64,000 nucleotides of DNA from Datnioides undecimradiatus (lineage: Eukaryota > Chordata > Actinopteri > Lobotiformes > Datnioididae), in contig WARS01000016.1 of assembly GCA_008933995.1 (NCBI GenBank), positions 12,788,848-12,852,847 on the forward strand, in the 5' to 3' direction. The notes under the pieces are model-generated. The model searched no databases and had not been told where the DNA came from. It saw nothing but the letters and a program-made list of their open reading frames with translations. The position numbers and the translations under genes were made by a program. Below, piece after piece: positions 39,201 through 52,995 of the stretch. Every line of letters begins with the position of its first letter. The first letter of the stretch is position 1.

Positions 39201-42162
39201 TTGTGTTCCTTCAAAGGGTTTTGGCTGATGGCAGCGATCCACTGAAATGGATTTATTCCACAGCAAAGTTTCACTGTTTCAAATTCTGCTAAACAGGCCT
39301 CTATTCTACTACTACTGTGCAAGAAACACAGGTAGGTTAAAGTGTGTCAAAAGGCTGTTTGTATCAGTTAGTATCATTCAGTTTGGTTCCTGGACTGCAA
39401 CATGACAGCTGATGTTTTCTTTAGGCCACAAATAAGCCGCAAGGTTTTCATTTTCCACTCCTCACCCACCCATGATTACTGGCCCAGCAAGAAGATCACT
39501 GTTGTTTCTGCAGGTGTGCACAGACACACACACACACACACACACACAAACATGAATACACAGACACACAAACAAACACACACAAAGTGAGAACGCGTTT
39601 ACATACACCTTTATTTTTACTGAAGTCTCTGGGGCATTTAACAGATAGTCCAACCGAGGGTTCCACACACACAGACACACACTGTGGTCATGCACCAAGG
39701 CTCCACCATCAATACTCCATTTATTGAGCCGGGTATTTTGAGGTAGCCAGGAGGAGGGTGTGACAGCTCGGCTCTGAGATTAAAACAATCCTCTCTTGAT
39801 TTCTTCCTCACTCAGGGGAAAAGCGGAAGCTGTCTGTTCGTTATCGTTTGTTTCTATTATTATTCCCCATCTACAGCGTGGGTGTTCACACGGGGCCTTA
39901 AATGAGAGAGTCAACAATTTATCTTCTGTGTTTTTCCTTTTTTGAGACAGCTGCCCAGAAAACTGTGAGCCTCTGAGAAGTCCCAGTCTTTTTACAGTAA
40001 GATGGGAGAAACCCAAGATGTTCACTGATCCGGTGCTGGCTCGCAGGGTTTCATCTGACTTTCATCTGACACGATAATGCAGGACAAACTGTGGCGCCAC
40101 ACTATGAACTATAGCTTCAATACAAAGTGAAAGCAGTTCAGAGGCTTTTGCAACTAAATTTCATTTTCAAACACTTCGGAGCCCAGATTCATTGTCAGAT
40201 TTTTTTCTGCATATATTTTCTTTTTGTCTTCAAAGTCAGACAGCTATAAAGTTGTCATTAATCCAAAATGCACAAATAAAATGACACAGGCAGTTATCAA
40301 AAATTACAAATATTTTGTGATAGTCCCCTAAAATTATATTGCAGACCATGGAGGTCAAGCATGTTATTATTCATTAGTTGGCAGAAGAAAATGTTAAAGA
40401 TACAACTATAGTACAGTCTTCTTTCATGTAAATCGCTGTTCTTCAATATTGTTCTATGATGTGATGCTTTAATGTCAATTTGTCTTCACTTTGCAAAAAT
40501 TGCATCTATGACACAGAAAAAGAGAGCATTTCAATCATTCAGCTTTGACTTTGAAAATGTCAAATTTTTTCATTTAATTTCAGCACAACAACATATTCTT
40601 GGCAAGGCATATAACAATTAAAATTAATTTATTAAAGCTATATTTTGAATGAGCCCCAAAAAGCAGCTAAACGAAAACACAACACAAGAGCCAAAACCAA
40701 CCTGACAACACGACAATATTGAATTATATTACTTTTAAGAGAAACATACAAAGCACAGGAACTGTTAATCCCTTAAGGATTTCTAGCTGTCCCTTGTGTA
40801 GCTTTTTATATGTTACAGGCAAATTTAAGCAGCATCTGCAGGCACAGCGGTGCCACTGCAACGTTATTCTGGCTCACAGAGAGCGATCAACTGGAAACAC
40901 AGCTGCTGGACGCAAACCAGTGTGACAGACCAATAGATGACACTGTCTGCACTCTGATTGTGCTCAGACTTTTGTTTTTTCAGCAAATTTAGACGCCAGG
41001 GCAGTTATTGTTCACATTGAGGATGACGACAACAATGATGATGATGATGATTATGGTGAAGGCATCGATGACTACAGTGAAAGAAAATAACAATGATGAT
41101 GAGGATGATGAGGGTAATGACAGATTTGTTGAGCAGTTGCTCAGCAAACTGCTTTGTTTCCCAGGACCTTGAAGGTCACGTAACTGTAAAGCCTTTATAA
41201 TGTTTGTGTTTCAGTCTGTCTAAGAAGGAAATGGCCGAGGGAATGTAAAAGAGGCGTTGACCCTGAGGTTCAGAGAGCGAGAGAGAGACTTTGGGAGGGA
41301 GGTAACAGGAATGGCTGAGCTCAGAGGGGAATGGTGAGAGATGGTTCAGGAAGGAAGTTAGGTAGCTCTTGGAGAGGAAAGTTACCACGATGATGACTTG
41401 TGTCATCAGTGATACAGGTGTGCTCTAATGCCATCAATCCCAAAATCTGTTTAGACTCCAGAGAGTAGGGTCTTGAGTGTGTTTATGCAACATGGTATGC
41501 AACGCAAACATGCACATGAATCTTATTTGTGATGATATTGTAAAACTGTGACAAATTATTCAAGATCCTAAATTTACTGAGTTAAATATTAAAAATAAAA
41601 AAGACACTGAATCCTTATTACTGAAATAAAACCAAGAAATAATTTGTTTTTTTTCTTGAGAAAATTCTCAATTGATTATCACAATAATTGACCACTAATT
41701 GTGTGTTGATTATGACTTGCAAGACAATCAACGATAATATGACAAAATCTCAAGGACCACATTTGCTTATCTTATCGCCTTCTCACATCTTTTGTATCAA
41801 ATCCACAATAGAAGAGTATAAATGTGTTTTATCATGGCACAAATACGAGCTTCTATATGGATTCATTGATTGTAACTGAGATGTAAAAATGACCATTATA
41901 GTACCATTTCAGTATAAATGATAACAGATTTTAGGCTATTCCCCATCTATGTCTATGAATGAATATGTGTGTATTAATAAGCATGTGCATGTGTACAGAA
42001 CACCTTTGTCTGTTTATTATATTGTGATATAAGTGCAGTTGCGGATATTTTCTTGGAAACAAGCCAGGTCCCTTCAAAGTCTGGCACTGACCAGTCTGGT
42101 GTCTTGTGTGTGCGTGCGTGCATGCATGTATACGCGAGACCCAGCACATGTATGTGTGTGCA

Positions 42163-42165
<3 letters not shown>

Positions 42166-42200
<35 letters not shown>
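42166..42200. repeat. (GT)n microsatellite
   Basis: A perfect GT tract of about 35 bp, 0.7 kb upstream of the candidate lyl1 first exon. Confidence 0.95.
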
Positions 42201-42202
<2 letters not shown>

Positions 42203-42519
42203 CTAGAGACGTGCTATGAAAAGTGTATATGTGTGTAGGTATTGGTTGTGGAGGTTCCTTATCTACAGGCCACAGGCAGCTTTTGAGGCTCTTATCAGCA
42301 GCCACCACATTGTACGAGCACATCCTCTTGTCCAGCAGGGAGCGGAAAACTCTCCTTGCAACATGGTTCCCTCCCCCTCCACCACCACCTCCCCCTTTCT
42401 CACTCTCTTTCTCTCTCCCACCTCACATTTGCCAGTACCACAGCTCTACAACTGGCAACCAACTGGAGCATTGTGTCTTCTTGGCGAAGAGAGTGAGATG
42501 AGGAAGAGGTAGATGGGAC

Positions 42520-42943
42520 AGTGAAAGAGAGAAAGAGACAGAGAGAGAGGGGTGAGAGAGGTGAGAGTGACATACGAACAGAGACTCACACCACCCATTT
42601 CCACGCTTTCAGTGTGTCTTTGATTACTTCACAACGTTTGGACTGTCTTTCGGTCTCATTTCTGAGTTCATCTTTTCATGAATACTTGGGACTTTTATTT
42701 ATTTTTCATTTCTAGTCATTTTTAAAGAGATGTCAGGTGACAGCTCCAGTTCTGATCTCAGAGACTGACAGACAGACAGTGACAGGCTGTGGTAGAGTGT
42801 AAGCAACCTGAGGAGAAGGAGGAGGGGGAGGAGAAGGACGTTAAGGACTGAGGAGATACACCATGTGCGTTCTCAGATCACTTGAACTCTGATGGATTTT
42901 GCACGACAGAAAGACGTGCCACACTGGATGTCGTAATGTATCT
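42520..42943 (+). promoter_or_regulatory. Candidate lyl1 promoter and noncoding first exon
   Basis: A strong donor (TCT|GTAAGTA, exon end 42943) follows a purine-rich GAGA/GGAGGA region without a coding frame that continues. It could splice to the strong acceptor at 44118-44119 (pyrimidine tract, then CAACAG), producing a 5' UTR that runs into the lyl1 start at 44828. The exon's 5' end and the transcription start cannot be fixed from sequence. Short upstream ATGs are present in it. Confidence 0.4.
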
Positions 42944-44827
42944 GTAAGTATTTTGTTTAATAAGTTTTTTTCTATTTTTTTATACCGGCAGAAGTGTGTG
43001 TGTGGTTTGCAGGCACTAAAGTCTATTTAATTTAACTGTATTTATTATATTTATGATAATGACAACAACAACAAAATCAATCAGACAGGGTTTTCTGTCA
43101 TTTGAGCCATGTGTCATTTTAAAATGTCCTTCAGTGAAAGTGAACTCTATGTTCTACTGAATACTGGTGTAGTATAATGGGGGATGTTAATGGTAAATTG
43201 ATAAAATAAGATGAACATTTTCAAATTAAGTTTTGTCAGCTGGTTTGTTGGAGGTGGTTAACCATATTATTAATTTCTATTTTTCGTTACAATGTAGTGG
43301 TTAATGTAATTATATAATATATGGCTTAAAAACAGTATAAGACAATAACACAGAAATGGATTCAAACAAAAGATCGGACATTGGGCAAATTTAAAATCTA
43401 GTTATTAGTTATAAGAGTATTTTAATTGAATTTATAGCTTTATTTGATAAAAGATTTTAGGAAGAACATTGTGTAAACAATTGTGCCAGAGAATATTAGC
43501 TTGATGACGATTAAAACGCTGTATCATAGAAATTGCAGCAATATATGTAGGGGGTCAGACTGGCTGTGTTTCAGGGCAACCACTGCAAAATGAATTAGCT
43601 TTAAAATTTGTGCAAAAATAATAATCCATAACTTCATTTAGTTCTTCTTACTGGGATTGTATGATTTGTATGACAGTAAATGCAACACTACTGCAAAATT
43701 AGATGTTAAAAAGTGTTGCTCGTACATCATTATGAAAGAAGGAACTGTCCAAAATAAAGTCATGACCACTAGAAAAGACAAAACAGGAACATTCACAATT
43801 GCAAAACCTGACAAATCATAAGAGTGTTAAGCCTTTGCAGGGCAGAGTAAAAACAAATGTCTCTCTGCGTAATGTAGAGGACCACATCCCGTCAGGGCTG
43901 TAGTGAGAGATGAATATGGACTTTTCCATGAGCTAAATACACATTTTAAACTGGACCAACTTCCACTGAGAATACTAACATGAATTACATTTTAGTGCAG
44001 GCTTGTGAGATGGATCTGCAAAATTTTGACCATTGAGCACATTTCCATATCAAATTCCTTTTACTAAATATAACAAATATATATCCTGAGTCTTTTTTTC
44101 GTTTTCTTTTGTTCAACAGACTCTTTGATATCAATCCAATCTTCAGCCGTTGGGGACGTTTTGAATGCTTAAAAGGATTTTGACTCACATCCTCAAAATA
44201 CAACCAGACAGACAGACAGATTCATTAAGAGCAGGCACTGGAGACTTGTTCAAAAATCTAGACTCTGCTGCTCAGGATGTACTATAAGAAAACCCCACAC
44301 CAAATCAGACCACAACAACCACCTCGGCTCTACACTGCACACTGCACGAAACCACAGAACTAGTTGTCCATTAAGGATTGCGGGGACTACACAAAACACA
44401 CATGAAAACACTTGTTTCTTTGGCATGTTTTGTCACATTGTAATGAAGGAATGAATTTACGTCTGCTTGCACTCTGTATACAGCCAGCAGAGGTGGGAAG
44501 GACAGGAGACTCACATACTGAGAACATAATGGATTTCAGGTTGGCCAAAAGAAAATCTACAGTTTGAGTGAGGTAGAGCAGCAACGTATTACATAATCTG
44601 CCTGAGCAAAGAGAGGGGAAATAAAGAGTTATAAACCGCCTATATGGACAAGACACATTCACTTGTCAAGGTGAGGTTTGAAGGGCTCTGTAAGAGAAAT
44701 TGTAGGTTGTTTACATGAACATGTTAGTTTCTGTCACACACATATAGACACTGGGACAAGACAAACGTGCAGCTGGAAGAACCACAAGCATACCACTGAC
44801 AGGGATTCCCCCAGACAATTCACCACC

Positions 44828-47800
44828 ATGATGGAGAAGCTAAATCCCGCCGGCACACCTGCCTCACCCCCCGACCTACCTCGCTCCTCCTCCTCTTCCT
44901 CTGCCTCCTCTCCATCCTGCACCCCTGTAGAGCAGCACAGTCCTCTCCAGTACAAGACATCATCAAAAGCCGTCAGCAGCCCACAGTCTACAAACAAGAC
45001 AGTGCACGAGGGACACGCGGATGTGCCCGTTGCCACGACAGCAGTGTTAAACAGTCACCACACAGATACAACTGCTGCACCTGAGCCCATCGTCATGGAG
45101 ACCAAGGAGGAGGAGGAGGAGAGGCAAGGACGACCAACTTCCACCATATCCCCAGTAGCCAGTGGGTCCCCAACTCTTTCAACTCCACCTCCACTTCTCC
45201 CCGCACCAGCCAAGACTTCTCCATGCCCTATTCCACCTCCCAACTCCAGTGTGTCCTTCCCTTCGTCTTCATCATCCTCTCCTCTTCCTCCACATATTCC
45301 TGTCATCAGCCTTGGTCACAGCAAACCACCTCTCCCGCTCACCAATACCCCTTTGACTGCCCTCCACCCGATTCCTAATCTCCTACATGGGGCCCATGGA
45401 GACCTTCGCCGTAGTCAGCTGACCTGCCTGCCAGTTTCCAGCCCTGGAGCTACTGGGTCATCTGTATGTTCAGGGGGTCCATCAGCCACCTCTCCAGGAC
45501 CACTGTTGGCTCAGCAGTACCTGTCTACACACCCCTTTTTCACCAGGTGAGGTTTCGCTCATACAGACAGTTTTTGAAATCCTCGCGATCCTTAACAGTT
45601 TATCTGAATAATGGTTTGGTACATAAAGAGGCAAAATGATAATTTACGTCTTTGTGATCTGGTTAATTCTTTTGCAACTCCTTCTTTTTATTTTGCGACC
45701 ACATTGAGGGCTTTTGACCAAAGAGTCGGGTACCAAAACACCAGCAGACAGAACTGACAATGTCATCCAGTCTCCAAATGTTAAGGCTGGACTGAATAAT
45801 TGCGTTGTTGTGAAATGTATTTCATGACCAGTTAAATAACTCATTGAACTGCATCCTTGCATTTGAACATGCAAGAAATTATAGGAAATCTTTTAATAAC
45901 TTGAGCCTTCAGCATAACTTCATGCCAAATATTAATACCACCTTCACCTTCTTTTGGCATTCAAACCGATGTGCGACTCCAAACTATAACTATGAAATAC
46001 CACAATACTCTTTCCTGGGATGTTACTAGTCATGATGCCCCTTCGTTGGTAACTACGGCAAGTTTCTGTTTCATAGGAAACCTCAACTGCTGGGATTTCA
46101 TGACTTCCCACTGTGATTAATAGTCGCTGTGGTGCACGGTTATGTGAAACTGACAGCAGGATGTGTGCTGTTATAAAGGGACTTCACATTTCTCACGTTA
46201 AATTCACTCATCAGAATGTTTGCAGCTTAATGCAAGTTGCATCCTGGATTTTTTTTTATTGTGCATTTAGTACCAAAAATCCAAATACATAATCACATAA
46301 TTTAAAACTATATGTTTTCTTTTTGAATGCTGCTAAGTTTAGTTGTTGAAGGGACAAAAAGCAACAGAACAGAAGTCTTAAGGCTCTTTTTGGGCACAAA
46401 GAGTTGGCAACTCTTGGTTTAGATTCATGAAGAAAGGCATTTATTTGCAGACATTATCAAAGCTTTCCTACTGTTTATCTATTCTCTACTCCAAAAAGCT
46501 TTTCTGTAACAGAGCAGCATCAGTTAAAAGCAGGACTTTTTTTACTACATCTATGGTTCCACCATCTGTCATGGAGGTCTGGGAATAAGATGCTCTCCTC
46601 ACTTCTCTCTCGTCTGTTTGTAGCGGCAAGCATTGATCTATTTCACCCCTCCCTGCAGTAGAATCAGCCAGTAACAAGACTTAATGAGACTGGGCTAAAA
46701 CTCTGCATGCACACTCAATCAATGCCACCAACATAATCACACCTCAGCTAATGGCTTCCACCATCTTCTTGATTTCTCCATCCGCTCTCTATTTAAGAGA
46801 GGAGGTGCTGGAGCGACTTAACATCTTCAACTGCTTTCTGTATTTATCTGTAGTGTGTGTTGTCAGATGATTGTAAAAGGAGCTGCATTAATGTAATTTT
46901 TTCTCACATGTTGTGTTTTCATCTCCAGTTCTTACCTGGGACCCTCAGGAGGAAACTATGGTGTCATCAACAACAGCCGGATCAAGAGAAGGCCCTCAAC
47001 ACACTTTGAGATGGAGCTCAGCGAATGTGAGTTTCTGTGCGACTAAATAAACAATCAGATGTAAGAGTCATATTGAAAGCATTCAAAGAATGAAGTATTC
47101 TGTATTTTTTACCATTTTCAACAGCATTGATGTGTCCATCTGTCTCTCACTTCTTTCCTACTGCATTATGCTGTCTGTGGCTTTTAGCCCAAATCCTAGT
47201 TGTTCCTCTGAAGAACATAAATGTAAAAAAATAAGTGATTGACACATATTTATTTTAAATAGGTTAAATAATTCCTTAAACTAGCCACTCACTGTTCTTT
47301 TAAATAAGCATTATTCAAATAGAGTAATAGTGCATTTGTTGCCTGGGGTACACAGCTCTGTGCAACAACGTGGCTCTCTGACATGTTTTTAATGGTTGTA
47401 ATTGAGGATTAAGGCACTAATCAGTTTTGGCCACACAACAATTGTTTATATCATTTCATTCTTATTTTTCTATAAGATTTGTTTGCAAAAAAAGTGTTTA
47501 CATGTTCACTACAGGCCCTCCTCAGAAAATCGCACGCCGTGTCTTTACCAACAGCCGTGAACGCTGGCGACAGCAGAACGTGAACGGGGCCTTCTCCGAG
47601 CTAAGAAAACTCATTCCCACACACCCGCCTGACAAGAAGCTCAGCAAGAATGAAATCCTCCGTCTGGCTGTGAAGTACATTAACTTCTTGGTCACTCTGC
47701 TCAATGACCAGGCGCAGGACAAGAGCAGGGACTCAGCTGAGGACGAGCCTGAGGACGAAAGCGCCACGGCTGGGTTGGACAGTAACAAACTGAACCCACT

Positions 47801-48062
47801 TTTTCAGTGTGACACCTCTCCCCCTCCTCCCCGTGCTGCCCCGCCATCATCAACCCATCCTGCTTTGGCGACCGTCCACAGAGACAGAGACTCAACCGAT
47901 TCAATCATTGCTCTGGCTAACTCCCCAGCAACGTCCAGTTGCTATGGTGACACGGACAGTGAGGAGAGCTTCGGGGCTAAGACCTCTTTGGTGACCCATG
48001 GCATTCTGGGAAAGGTTAAGGGTCAGATAAGGATGGTTGCAGCCACAAATGACGAGCGGTGA
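44828..48062 (+). CDS. lyl1: bHLH transcription factor LYL1, 3 coding exons
   Basis: LYL1 is a TAL-family class II bHLH factor that pairs with E proteins, binds E-boxes with GATA/LMO2/LDB1 partners and acts in blood stem cells and vessels. Coding exons are 44828-45546, 46929-47026 and 47515-48062, all GT-AG and in phase, giving 454 aa. The bHLH spans residues 280-335 ([20 protein letters not shown], then helix 2 ending [10 protein letters not shown]). LYL1 rather than TAL1 is favoured by [13 protein letters not shown] (residues 156-168), the [10 protein letters not shown] junction and the SRIKRRPS block in exon 2. The N-terminal ~150 residues are Ser/Pro-rich with an acidic EEEEE run, longer than in human LYL1. 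The start follows CACCACC, and a second ATG comes immediately after. Exon 2 and 3 borders match the TAL-family gene structure. Poly(A) candidates lie at 48461-48466 and 49148-49153. Confidence 0.93.
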
Positions 48063-48460
48063 CACCAAGGACAGAAAGTGGTGTAAAGCATCTGGGAGTT
48101 TTAAATGTCACACTGCCAGACAGGACAGGACACAGAATCACCTTCGGATACCAAAAGTAGCGTGAAAGAGTAACAGAAAGAGAGTTGGTGATATTTTATA
48201 CTTTTTACAGTCTCTGTCACTGAGTGTGAAGCTGAACTCTGCTCCGGGGCAAGTTGATACATGACACATGAAACATCAGAGAACATTCAAACAGACTCAT
48301 ACATGTTTTATATCCAAATTAAGTCACAAGGTTTCTTTGTTAAACATTACACCTCAATGTCAAACAAAATGGATCCAAAACATGAGTGAATTATGCAAAA
48401 CAACTTCAAACAGACCATTTTGGGCTGGAGCTAAAAGCTTTGTGTTAATGACAAAAGTCT

Positions 48461-48466
48461 AATAAA
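48461..48466 (+). terminator. Poly(A) signal of lyl1 (proximal)
   Basis: AATAAA about 400 bases after the lyl1 stop codon, followed by a T-rich stretch. A distal AATAAA at 49148-49153 would include the 20-bp hairpin at 48961-49005 in a longer 3' UTR. Confidence 0.5.
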
Positions 48467-48960
48467 CTTTTTTCTGTCAAAGTTTCAATATCTTGAATTC
48501 CCCCTCTGTAGATCTTCTAATCAGGAATCATTTCACAAGAGGCTTAAAACCTAGTTTTAAAAATGTACATGTAAATAAGGAGCATTGCCCCAGTTGGAGC
48601 TGGAGAGCCACATACTCGTTACAAGCGTTCATGGATCAAAGTTGCAGTTTTAATGTTCCTGCTGTTCTTATTGTCAGAGGAGCAGGCTCGATGGTCCCTC
48701 CCTGACATTGTGACACACTTGTACCAGACAGAAATAAAGTGTGTTTTAGTTTGCTGTTCCGTATTCAACATCCTCTTATTGCGCTCCAGAGACTCCTCTT
48801 TGTCAGCAAGATTTCTCAACACATCCAAATGTTTTGCCCTGGTTGTCAAATGTTTATCTTACATTGGTTCAGTGAGCAGTTATGATAAAACAATAATTTT
48901 AATCGTGCTGTTGGACGGGGGATATCAGTCAACCAGCTCAAACGTGAACCCTTATTTTAC

Positions 48961-49005
48961 AAACATTTTGACACATGACTTCTCTAGTCATGTGTCAAAA
49001 TGTTT
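48961..49005. repeat. Perfect 20-bp inverted repeat with 5-nt loop
   Basis: Left arm 48961-48980 and right arm 48986-49005 are exact reverse complements around the loop TCTCT. The arms start AAACATTTTG and contain GACACATGAC. It lies about 0.9 kb past the lyl1 stop, between two candidate poly(A) signals. It may be a hairpin in a long 3' UTR, or the remnant of a small inverted-repeat element; no flanking target-site duplication is obvious. Confidence 0.85.
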
Positions 49006-49374
49006 AAGGATCAACATAACTCACTTGTCACCAGCACATTTTGCAGTATGAGTCAAATCTACATGTTGGGGACTTTTTCACCAGAATGAGAGATTAATAA
49101 TGGTACTTTCAACACGGGAGCCATGAACAATGTAAATAGTTAAAAACAATAAAAATAATGAGTGATGTGACACCGTGAAGCACAAAATAACTGTTGACTA
49201 ACATTATTGGAAAAAAAAATCCCATCACTGGAAAACAAGCTGAAATAGTGGTTGGCCTAATTGCTGTTGATGAAGTGCTGGTGTTTTCCCAGCAGGTCTA
49301 GGGACGAATGCTGTTGCCGTGTATTGTGCTAGTTTTTAGAAAGATGTATTTGGATCTTCTATTTAAGTAACAGT

Positions 49375-49800
49375 AGCAACCACTGTGTAAAAATACTTTG
49401 TTACAAGTAAAAGACCTGCATGAAAAATGCAGCAAAATGCAGTATTAGCAAGCATTAAAATACATTCAGTATTTGGCAGAATGGCCTATATTAAAATAAT
49501 TATATTTTATAATTAAATTATATTACTGAATCGTAATTAGTGACGATAAGCATCCCTAGTGTTCCAGCTAATTTTAACTGTTTCATTTACTGGCAGAATA
49601 GTGTATCTATAATAATACATTATAATTTATTAGGTGATTCAGGTTTTGTATTACAGGTTTGTAGGTAACTGATAAACACAGAGGAGTAAAAAGTTCAATA
49701 TTTGCTTCCAAAATGTAGAGGAGGAGTATAGAGTAAACATAAAATAGCATTAAATACAGTTATCCAGTACTGTACTTATTCTGTTTAGTTACATTTCAAC
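49375..49800 (-). repeat. Fish interspersed repeat (copy 3)
   Basis: The copy begins near 'aaaatactttgttacaagta' followed by 'aaaagacctgcatg', keeps 'ttccagctaattttaact' centrally, and ends near 'ccagtactgtacttattctg'. These are the reverse complement of blocks in the copy at 21865-22432 plus the central part seen at 9361-9700. It is moderately diverged. Confidence 0.7.
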
Positions 49801-50825
49801 ACTGCATGTTTTAGTTTGTTTGTGTGTGTGACATAGAGAGCGAGAGAGGGAGAGAGTGGAAGCAATCTAGTGGATGCATAGGTGGCAAAAGATTTTTGTA
49901 ACAGCAACATTTGTAGATGTGTGGTTGTGTGTGAGGAAAGCCAGGGTGGATGTGGGACTGTGGTTAGAGATGGGGTTCAGCGTGGTGGTGGTGGTGGTGG
50001 TGATGGGGGTGCACAAGTGAGAGGTTTGGGGGTTTGGGGGCTATGTTGCAGCTGTGTCGTGGTGCTGCTGGTGTCTCGCTGCCTGTGTGCTCGGTTCTAT
50101 CAAGTGTCCAGGAAACGCCTACAGTTAGTGCTGTCTCATTGACGGCCAACGAGTTTCCTGGAGGAGGGGGTGGTGGTGGCGGTGTATGTCTGTGTGCATG
50201 TGTATGTGTGTTTGATGGGTGTTTGGACATGTGGGGTGGCAACCGCTGTATTGGAAGAAAGGGAGAGGGGAAAACAGACAAAGAATAAAGCCACCAGGAT
50301 GCTCTGGGAACCCCTACACAACCGGTTTCGGGGCCACACAACAGGAAGTGCTGCTTTCACAATGCTGTTACGGCTGCCTCTGCCCGCTCTGCTGTGCCAG
50401 GCTCCTCTGCCCCCTCCCTGCTGCAGTCTGAAACCACAGAGAGGATTACAGACTGAGGCAGGGGTCACACAGAGTAAAGGGGTACTGCAGAATTTTGCAA
50501 CTAAACACACACACTAAAGGTTTTGGCACTTTTTTGCAGCAACACAAGGGGGTTTGATACGTTGAAGCTACTTGACAATTTAGCATTATTATTATTATTA
50601 TGAATTATTGAAGAACATCTATACAAATGGCCTGATGTCATGGTGTGATGCATTAGATGATAAACTATAAAAATAAAATTAAAACAACTGCAACTCCCAT
50701 CAGGTGAGCTGGTTCCAGAGGGTTTCGTCAACTCGTCAACGTCAATTTGTTTCACCATGCTCCTCCTGTCTGCGCAGATGATATCTATTAAGATGAGACT
50801 GAATGAATTGAATTTCTTGCCATTT

Positions 50826-51060
50826 TTTAAGGACGAATTTGTAGGATTTAGTGGCATTGAGCAGTGAGGTTGCAGACACTACCAGCTGAATAGTTTTCCA
50901 CCTGCCCTCCTCCAGAATGTCCCTCTATTGAACCAGCATGTGGATTGGCCTATGTAGGCCACTGGAGAAACATGGCGGTGAGACAGGACTGATGTTACAA
51001 AACCAACGCAGATTATTATTACTATTTTAAGTGATTATAGTAATTCAGTTCTAACAGTTC
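50826..51060 (+). repeat. Second fish interspersed repeat family
   Basis: The blocks 'tttgtaggatttagtggcat', 'gagcagtgaggttgcaga', 'agctgaatagttttccac' and 'ctggagaaacatggcggtg' match, in order, a repeat I recognise as widespread in teleost genomes. The 3' limit is uncertain. The assignment needs a repeat library; the sequence encodes nothing. Confidence 0.55.
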
Positions 51061-52995
51061 TAATATGTACTGACTTCACAGGTATCAGCTGCATCTAGCT
51101 ACCAACACAAGCACGTAGGTGAAGACTGAACATGTGTATGTGTCGTGTGTTACATCTTGAAACCTACCAGGAACTTACTTATTATATTTCTATTCGTCAG
51201 TATTTTCTTTACCCTCTCATATCCACATTCATTCATCGCGCAGTCATACAACATTCACACAGGCCAGATTGTTCTTTTACTCAGGCTGAAACTTTTTAAC
51301 GACAGGTGCTGATTTTCACAGCTAAGACTGAAAAGGCCTTTTTTGGCAGAGGACATTTTGATGAAAGCAAAAAAGTGTTACTGATCACATTAAACACGCA
51401 GTAGCTGACTGTATCAGACACTTACTTATGTACTTATTTTCTGATTCAACAGGTACAGGTCAACAAAGTGTTTGATTTGTAGTCGTGCTGATAAATATCT
51501 GTGTCTTTAGTTACTTTTTGCTCCCCTTTGTTCAGCAGATTGTCTCAAGCTGTAATTTAACCATTAACGGCTGCCTGCTGTGGTCAAAAAATGATAAACG
51601 CAGTGTTTAACCTGCTGTAATGCTGCAGATTCAGGTGATACTTTTCAGTAGGTCTATTAAAATGAGTGATACCTTTCACATTGTCATTTTCTGTTTTTCT
51701 TGCTGTGACATGTTTATGAAAAAGGCATTTTTACAACAGTGTGCATCCAGTAACGTGTTTGCTTTTATGTGTAATTGTGGTACATATAAGAATTTGCTTC
51801 ATGCTCTGTACACACCTTAAAATCACATTCAATGTGAAAATATTAAGACTGTGTTCTTATTTTTGAATTGAAACCTGTAATTCCCTGTCCTATATTATCC
51901 ATCCAACGAATGGGGTGAATGTACTGAAAACTACTAAAAATCACAGTTTTTGCCTAAGTTCAGCTCTTTTAGAGAAAAGGTAAAGCCGACAGAAAACTTT
52001 GTATTAAATATTGTGATGATGCGCAATATTGGTCAAGAAAGTGAAACCTTAGACATTGGGTGTTAACCTTCTCTCCTTCTTCAGATACAGGAGGCCATGC
52101 AGGGTGACTCTGACCAGTCTGCATCTTAGAGATAATGCCTTTGCCTCCACCCCTCTGTTGTGCCCCTCTTGCCACCAGAGTCACACCCACATGTGTACAG
52201 AAATACCAGCAGCTCTGTTTCACCATTCACACACCAAACTAAACCTGCACATCCCATGAGAGGAACCGAGGTGGTCCTAAAGCAGCTTTACTGTTGCTTG
52301 CTTAATGCAGAGGTTTAAACAAAGTATAACACAAACAAAGTGAGCATAGATATATTTACAATTTTGTCAAATTATAAAACTGTTCTTCATATTTGCATCA
52401 AATGTGCAATGAGACTTTTTCAAATGTTAAATTACAACTCAAAAACAGACACAATATTATACTGAACATGTTTAATTAGGTGCTGAAGAAAATTACATCA
52501 GAAGGAGATAAGTGTTAAATGACCAATATACTGTGTATTTTCAATATGACTTACTAAATAACTTACAGAAATTCACTTTAAATTTACGTTAACAGATGGA
52601 CCATAAATAATAATGATTGGTGGTTTACAAGCTTTGGCAAAACTAATAATTGCATTTTCATGTTCTTACATAATTTGATGCATCTTGCACATATGTATAT
52701 GACAAACACCTAAATACTTGACATTTGACCCTACAAATCAATTTGGCCTAGTTTAGCTAAATTAATTTAGTCAAAATGTGTAGAATACTTACTCCAGTTT
52801 GACAATGGGTTTTTGAAATTAACTTGTGACTTGTGTTATATTTGTGTAGAACGAAAAAAGGACAGAAGTACTAATAGAAAAGTGTCTGTGAAGATCCAGT
52901 AAATTTGCCAGCATTTTTCAATTTTACACTCTGATGGTGCTAATTCAGAAGAAATAAACATCTTTACATTTGTTGTACAATTTATTTACATCCAT

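Larger units (their letters stand above)
28051..42500. other. Gene-poor interval between neu3 relics and lyl1
   Basis: About 14.4 kb without a supportable exon. Open frames are short and uninformative; many follow CA/GT repeats. The interval holds several microsatellites, a poly-T run (37741-37759), a GAT-rich simple repeat (about 41020-41120) and scattered short GC-richer islands (about 31850-31990, 37130-37330, 37480-37690, 38520-38760) that could be regulatory. The 37480-37690 island contains two ETS-type cores next to a CAGCTG E-box. Distal control elements for lyl1 are plausible here but unproven. Confidence 0.5.
49080..52980. other. Intergenic region between lyl1 and the GIMAP-type gene
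   Basis: No coding exon was identified. The interval contains two interspersed repeats (49375-49800 and 50826-51060), GTG- and GT-rich simple sequence at about 49975-50220, and an ATT tract near 50587. Open frames of 60-125 codons here lie in simple repeats, or have no paired splice sites and no family resemblance. Confidence 0.5.

Noticed and set aside
49882-50517. Several overlapping frames of 70-125 codons
   Set aside because: They follow GTG/GT simple sequence, overlap each other on both strands, and show no splice-supported extension or family.
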